Shown: in pieces, positions 62,236-64,000 of the stretch
How positions within the stretch are numbered: the stretch's first letter is position 1
Layout: every line of letters starts with the position of its first letter
Assembly: GCF_016785085.1 (NCBI RefSeq)
Contig: NZ_JAENHO010000012.1
Span: 186,001 to 250,000 of the forward strand
Reading direction: 5' to 3'
DNA: 64,000 nucleotides
DNA from: Paractinoplanes lichenicola
GTDB lineage: Bacteria > Actinomycetota > Actinomycetes > Mycobacteriales > Micromonosporaceae
Program-made: the position numbers and the translations under genes
The notes under the pieces: model-generated
The model's database searches: none
The model's input: the letters and a program-made list of their open reading frames with translations, nothing else
What the model was told of the DNA's origin: nothing

Positions 62236-63261
62236 ATGGCTTTGAACATTCGTCGTGCTCATCTGGTGGGGAGTTTGCCTGCGGGCGATGCGGCCGAGGC
62301 GATGCGGTTCGCGCTCGACCATCTGGGGCCGCACCTGGATCATCTGCCGGACGGGGAGACCGGGGAGCGCCGCCAGTGGATTATGAACGTGCTCGACGGG
62401 TTTCGTCGGCATCCCGCGTTGGAGACAGCCAGGGATGGGGACTTCTCCGGGTATGACACGGTGCCGCGCTATCGGGTGCGGCGCGGCGAGCGGCTCTACG
62501 GCGCGACGCTGGACCTGGGGATCGCGGCCGCGGCCGAGGTAGCGTTGCCGATCTATCGCGCCGCCCGAGAGGCGGCCGGCAAGCCGTTCCCCACGTTCCA
62601 GGTCGGCATTCCCGGCTCACTTGATCTGGCGTTGTTCGCGTTCGGGCCGGGCGGCGTGCTGCGGTACGAGAAGCCGTTCGCCGAGGCCTTGTCGGCCGCC
62701 ATGCACCAGGTGGCCGGCGCGGACGTCTTGTTCCAGATGGAGATTCCGGCGGAGTTGGTGCTGACCGCGCGGACGCCCAAGCCCGCGCGCAAGGCGATTG
62801 CCGGGTGGCTGGCGAGCCGCGTCACGGCGCTCGCGCTCGGGGCTCCGGCGGGTGCCCGGTTCGGCGTACATCTGTGCCTGGGGGATCTTCATCATCGGGC
62901 CTTGGGGCGGATGGCTGATGCCGAGCCACTTGTCAGGCTGGCCAATGCGCTGACCCAGCGCTGGCCGGGAACGCGGCCGCTGCAGTATGTGCATGTTCCG
63001 CTGGCCGCGGGCGCGGAACCGCCGGTGGTGGATCCGGCGTTCTATCGGCCGCTGAGCGAGTTGCGGCTGCGGGGCGCTCGGTTGGTCGCCGGGTACGCGC
63101 ACGAGCGGCAGGACCTGCAAGCCCAGTTGCGGATCCGGGGTCACGTCGAGGAGGCGGTCGGCGCGCCGGCCGATGTGTCGACGAGTTGCGGGCTCGGGCG
63201 CCGCGACCGGGCCGGTGCCGCCGCGGCTATGGAACGCATCAAGACCCTGGTCGAGGATTGA
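62236..63261 (+). CDS. UROD/MetE-like barrel protein
   Basis: A 341-residue protein of the UROD/cobalamin-independent methionine synthase superfamily. HLVGSLPAGDAAEAMRFAL, LPDGETGERRQWI, FQMEIPAELVL, GVHLCLGDLHHRAL and the terminal DVSTSCGLGRRDRAGAAAAME correspond to barrel strands and the Cys/His-bearing ends seen in MetE. It is far shorter than MetE (about 755), covering only the C-terminal-type barrel, with HLCLGD and TSCGLG carrying potential zinc ligands. Substrate unknown. ATG at 62236 selected from homology; the upstream frame is unrelated. Confidence 0.75.
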   Translation: MALNIRRAHLVGSLPAGDAAEAMRFALDHLGPHLDHLPDGETGERRQWIMNVLDGFRRHPALETARDGDFSGYDTVPRYRVRRGERLYGATLDLGIAAAAEVALPIYRAAREAAGKPFPTFQVGIPGSLDLALFAFGPGGVLRYEKPFAEALSAAMHQVAGADVLFQMEIPAELVLTARTPKPARKAIAGWLASRVTALALGAPAGARFGVHLCLGDLHHRALGRMADAEPLVRLANALTQRWPGTRPLQYVHVPLAAGAEPPVVDPAFYRPLSELRLRGARLVAGYAHERQDLQAQLRIRGHVEEAVGAPADVSTSCGLGRRDRAGAAAAMERIKTLVED

Positions 63262-63379
63262 CGATCGCACCCGAGTTGCACCCGGATGGGAGACGACCTG
63301 GATCTCAGCGCGGCCCGGGAAAGGCCGAAGAGGCAGGTCGAGCCTGGATCGCGGGCCCACCTCGGGGGAGGAACCACGG

Positions 63380-64000
63380 ATGTCGCACTACGACTACGGC
63401 TATGGAACGCCGGCGCCGAAGCGCTCGAAGCTTCCGTACGTCCTGGGCACCGTGGGCGCCCTCATCGTCTTCATGGTGGGCGGCACCGCCGTCGTCGGGA
63501 TCGCCGCCGGCACGATCGGTGGTCCGGTGATCGAGATCGTGGCGGCGCGTCCCGCCGAGGCCGTGCCCACGACCGCGCCGTCCGCGCCCGCAACCGAGGA
63601 GCCCGTCGAAGTCGTGGACGTGAAGGTGAAGGAGCCGGCCGCTACCCCGACTACCACGACGCCGAAGCCCAAGAAGACCACCAAGTACGAGACCTTGACC
63701 CGCCGGACCTGGATGAAGATCACCAAGAATCCCGACGCGTACGCCGGCGAGCGCGTGCTCGTCTACGGCCGCGTCGGCCAGTACGACGAGTTCACCGGCC
63801 GGGACCGGCTGCTGGCCAACACCAACTACATGCCGTTCCAAAACGCCGCGGCCACCGCCGTCTTCTTCAGCGGCGACGCCAAGCTGCTGGCCGACTACAA
63901 GGAGGACGACCTGTTCCTGGCGAAGGCCGTCGTCGTCGGCACCTTCACCTACGACCTCGAGAAGGGCGGCACCGCCACCATCCCCGAGCTGCGCGTCACG
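63380..64000 (+). CDS. Membrane protein with extracellular C-terminal domain (3' end outside window)
   Basis: Open to the end of the window (207 codons visible). A short Tyr/Gly-rich cytoplasmic N-terminus (MSHYDYGYGTPAPKRSK) is followed by one membrane helix (~20-45, YVLGTVGALIVFMVGGTAVVGIAAG), a Pro/Thr/Lys-rich linker (~55-95) and an extracellular domain starting RRTWMKITKNPDAYAGERVLVYGRVGQYDEF. The latter resembles the OB-like repeats of actinobacterial DUF-type wall proteins. GGGGGAGGAA lies 6 bp before the ATG. Confidence 0.7.
   Translation, partial: MSHYDYGYGTPAPKRSKLPYVLGTVGALIVFMVGGTAVVGIAAGTIGGPVIEIVAARPAEAVPTTAPSAPATEEPVEVVDVKVKEPAATPTTTTPKPKKTTKYETLTRRTWMKITKNPDAYAGERVLVYGRVGQYDEFTGRDRLLANTNYMPFQNAAATAVFFSGDAKLLADYKEDDLFLAKAVVVGTFTYDLEKGGTATIPELRVT

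Overview
The window is GC-rich (about 70% by eye) with dense GTACGG-type codon contexts, many GTG starts, a Wag31/DivIVA polar-growth protein, an MRF-type ribosome-hibernation GTPase, a SARP/AfsR-type regulator and many secreted glycosidases. Together these point to a filamentous actinobacterium, most likely Micromonosporaceae (Actinoplanes-like). The genus is inference. No tRNA, rRNA, CRISPR array, complete insertion sequence or prophage was found.

Layout. 1-9.5 kb: end of an MMPL transporter, an ECF sigma factor with a membrane-anchored partner, a DUF3311/sodium:solute symporter pair, a Zur-box-controlled MRF gene and ydcF. Three families of tandem repeats lie here. 9.7-16 kb: polysaccharide degradation (beta-mannanase with CBM2, two GH43 proteins under a LacI-type operator, one with AbfB repeats) plus an SDR, a DUF402 protein and an AI-2E family transporter. 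16-24.7 kb: siderophore-interacting protein, AfsR-like regulator, short UvrA-like ATPase, a gene behind two DnaA boxes, and a DrrAB-type ABC exporter. 24.7-38.3 kb: Wag31, aldehyde dehydrogenase, trypsin-like protease, LCP ligase, methyltransferases, lipoproteins, an orphan substrate-binding protein and AraC. A 167-bp palindromic MITE-like element supplies the stop codon of an MBL-fold lipoprotein gene.

38.2-45.3 kb: a complete alpha-glucoside-type uptake operon (binding protein, two permeases, MsmK-like ATPase, GH13 glucosidase), with a divergent LacI regulator and two operator-like sites. 45.3-56.9 kb: RTX-repeat protein, a TetR/SDR divergent pair around a clear operator, a two-component system next to an MMPL exporter and TetR, an ABC-F protein with a possible attenuator leader, and a GNAT acetyltransferase.

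57-61.4 kb is the most unusual part. The base composition falls sharply, and the segment carries a 909-residue secreted DNRLRE-type protein. Its last ~140 residues look like a variable toxin domain. A small gene overlaps its stop by 4 bp in the position typical of an immunity gene. A perfect 15-bp hairpin lies on one side of it and gene-poor DNA on the other. The window ends with a VOC protein, a MetE/UROD-like protein and a partial membrane protein in normal high-GC DNA.
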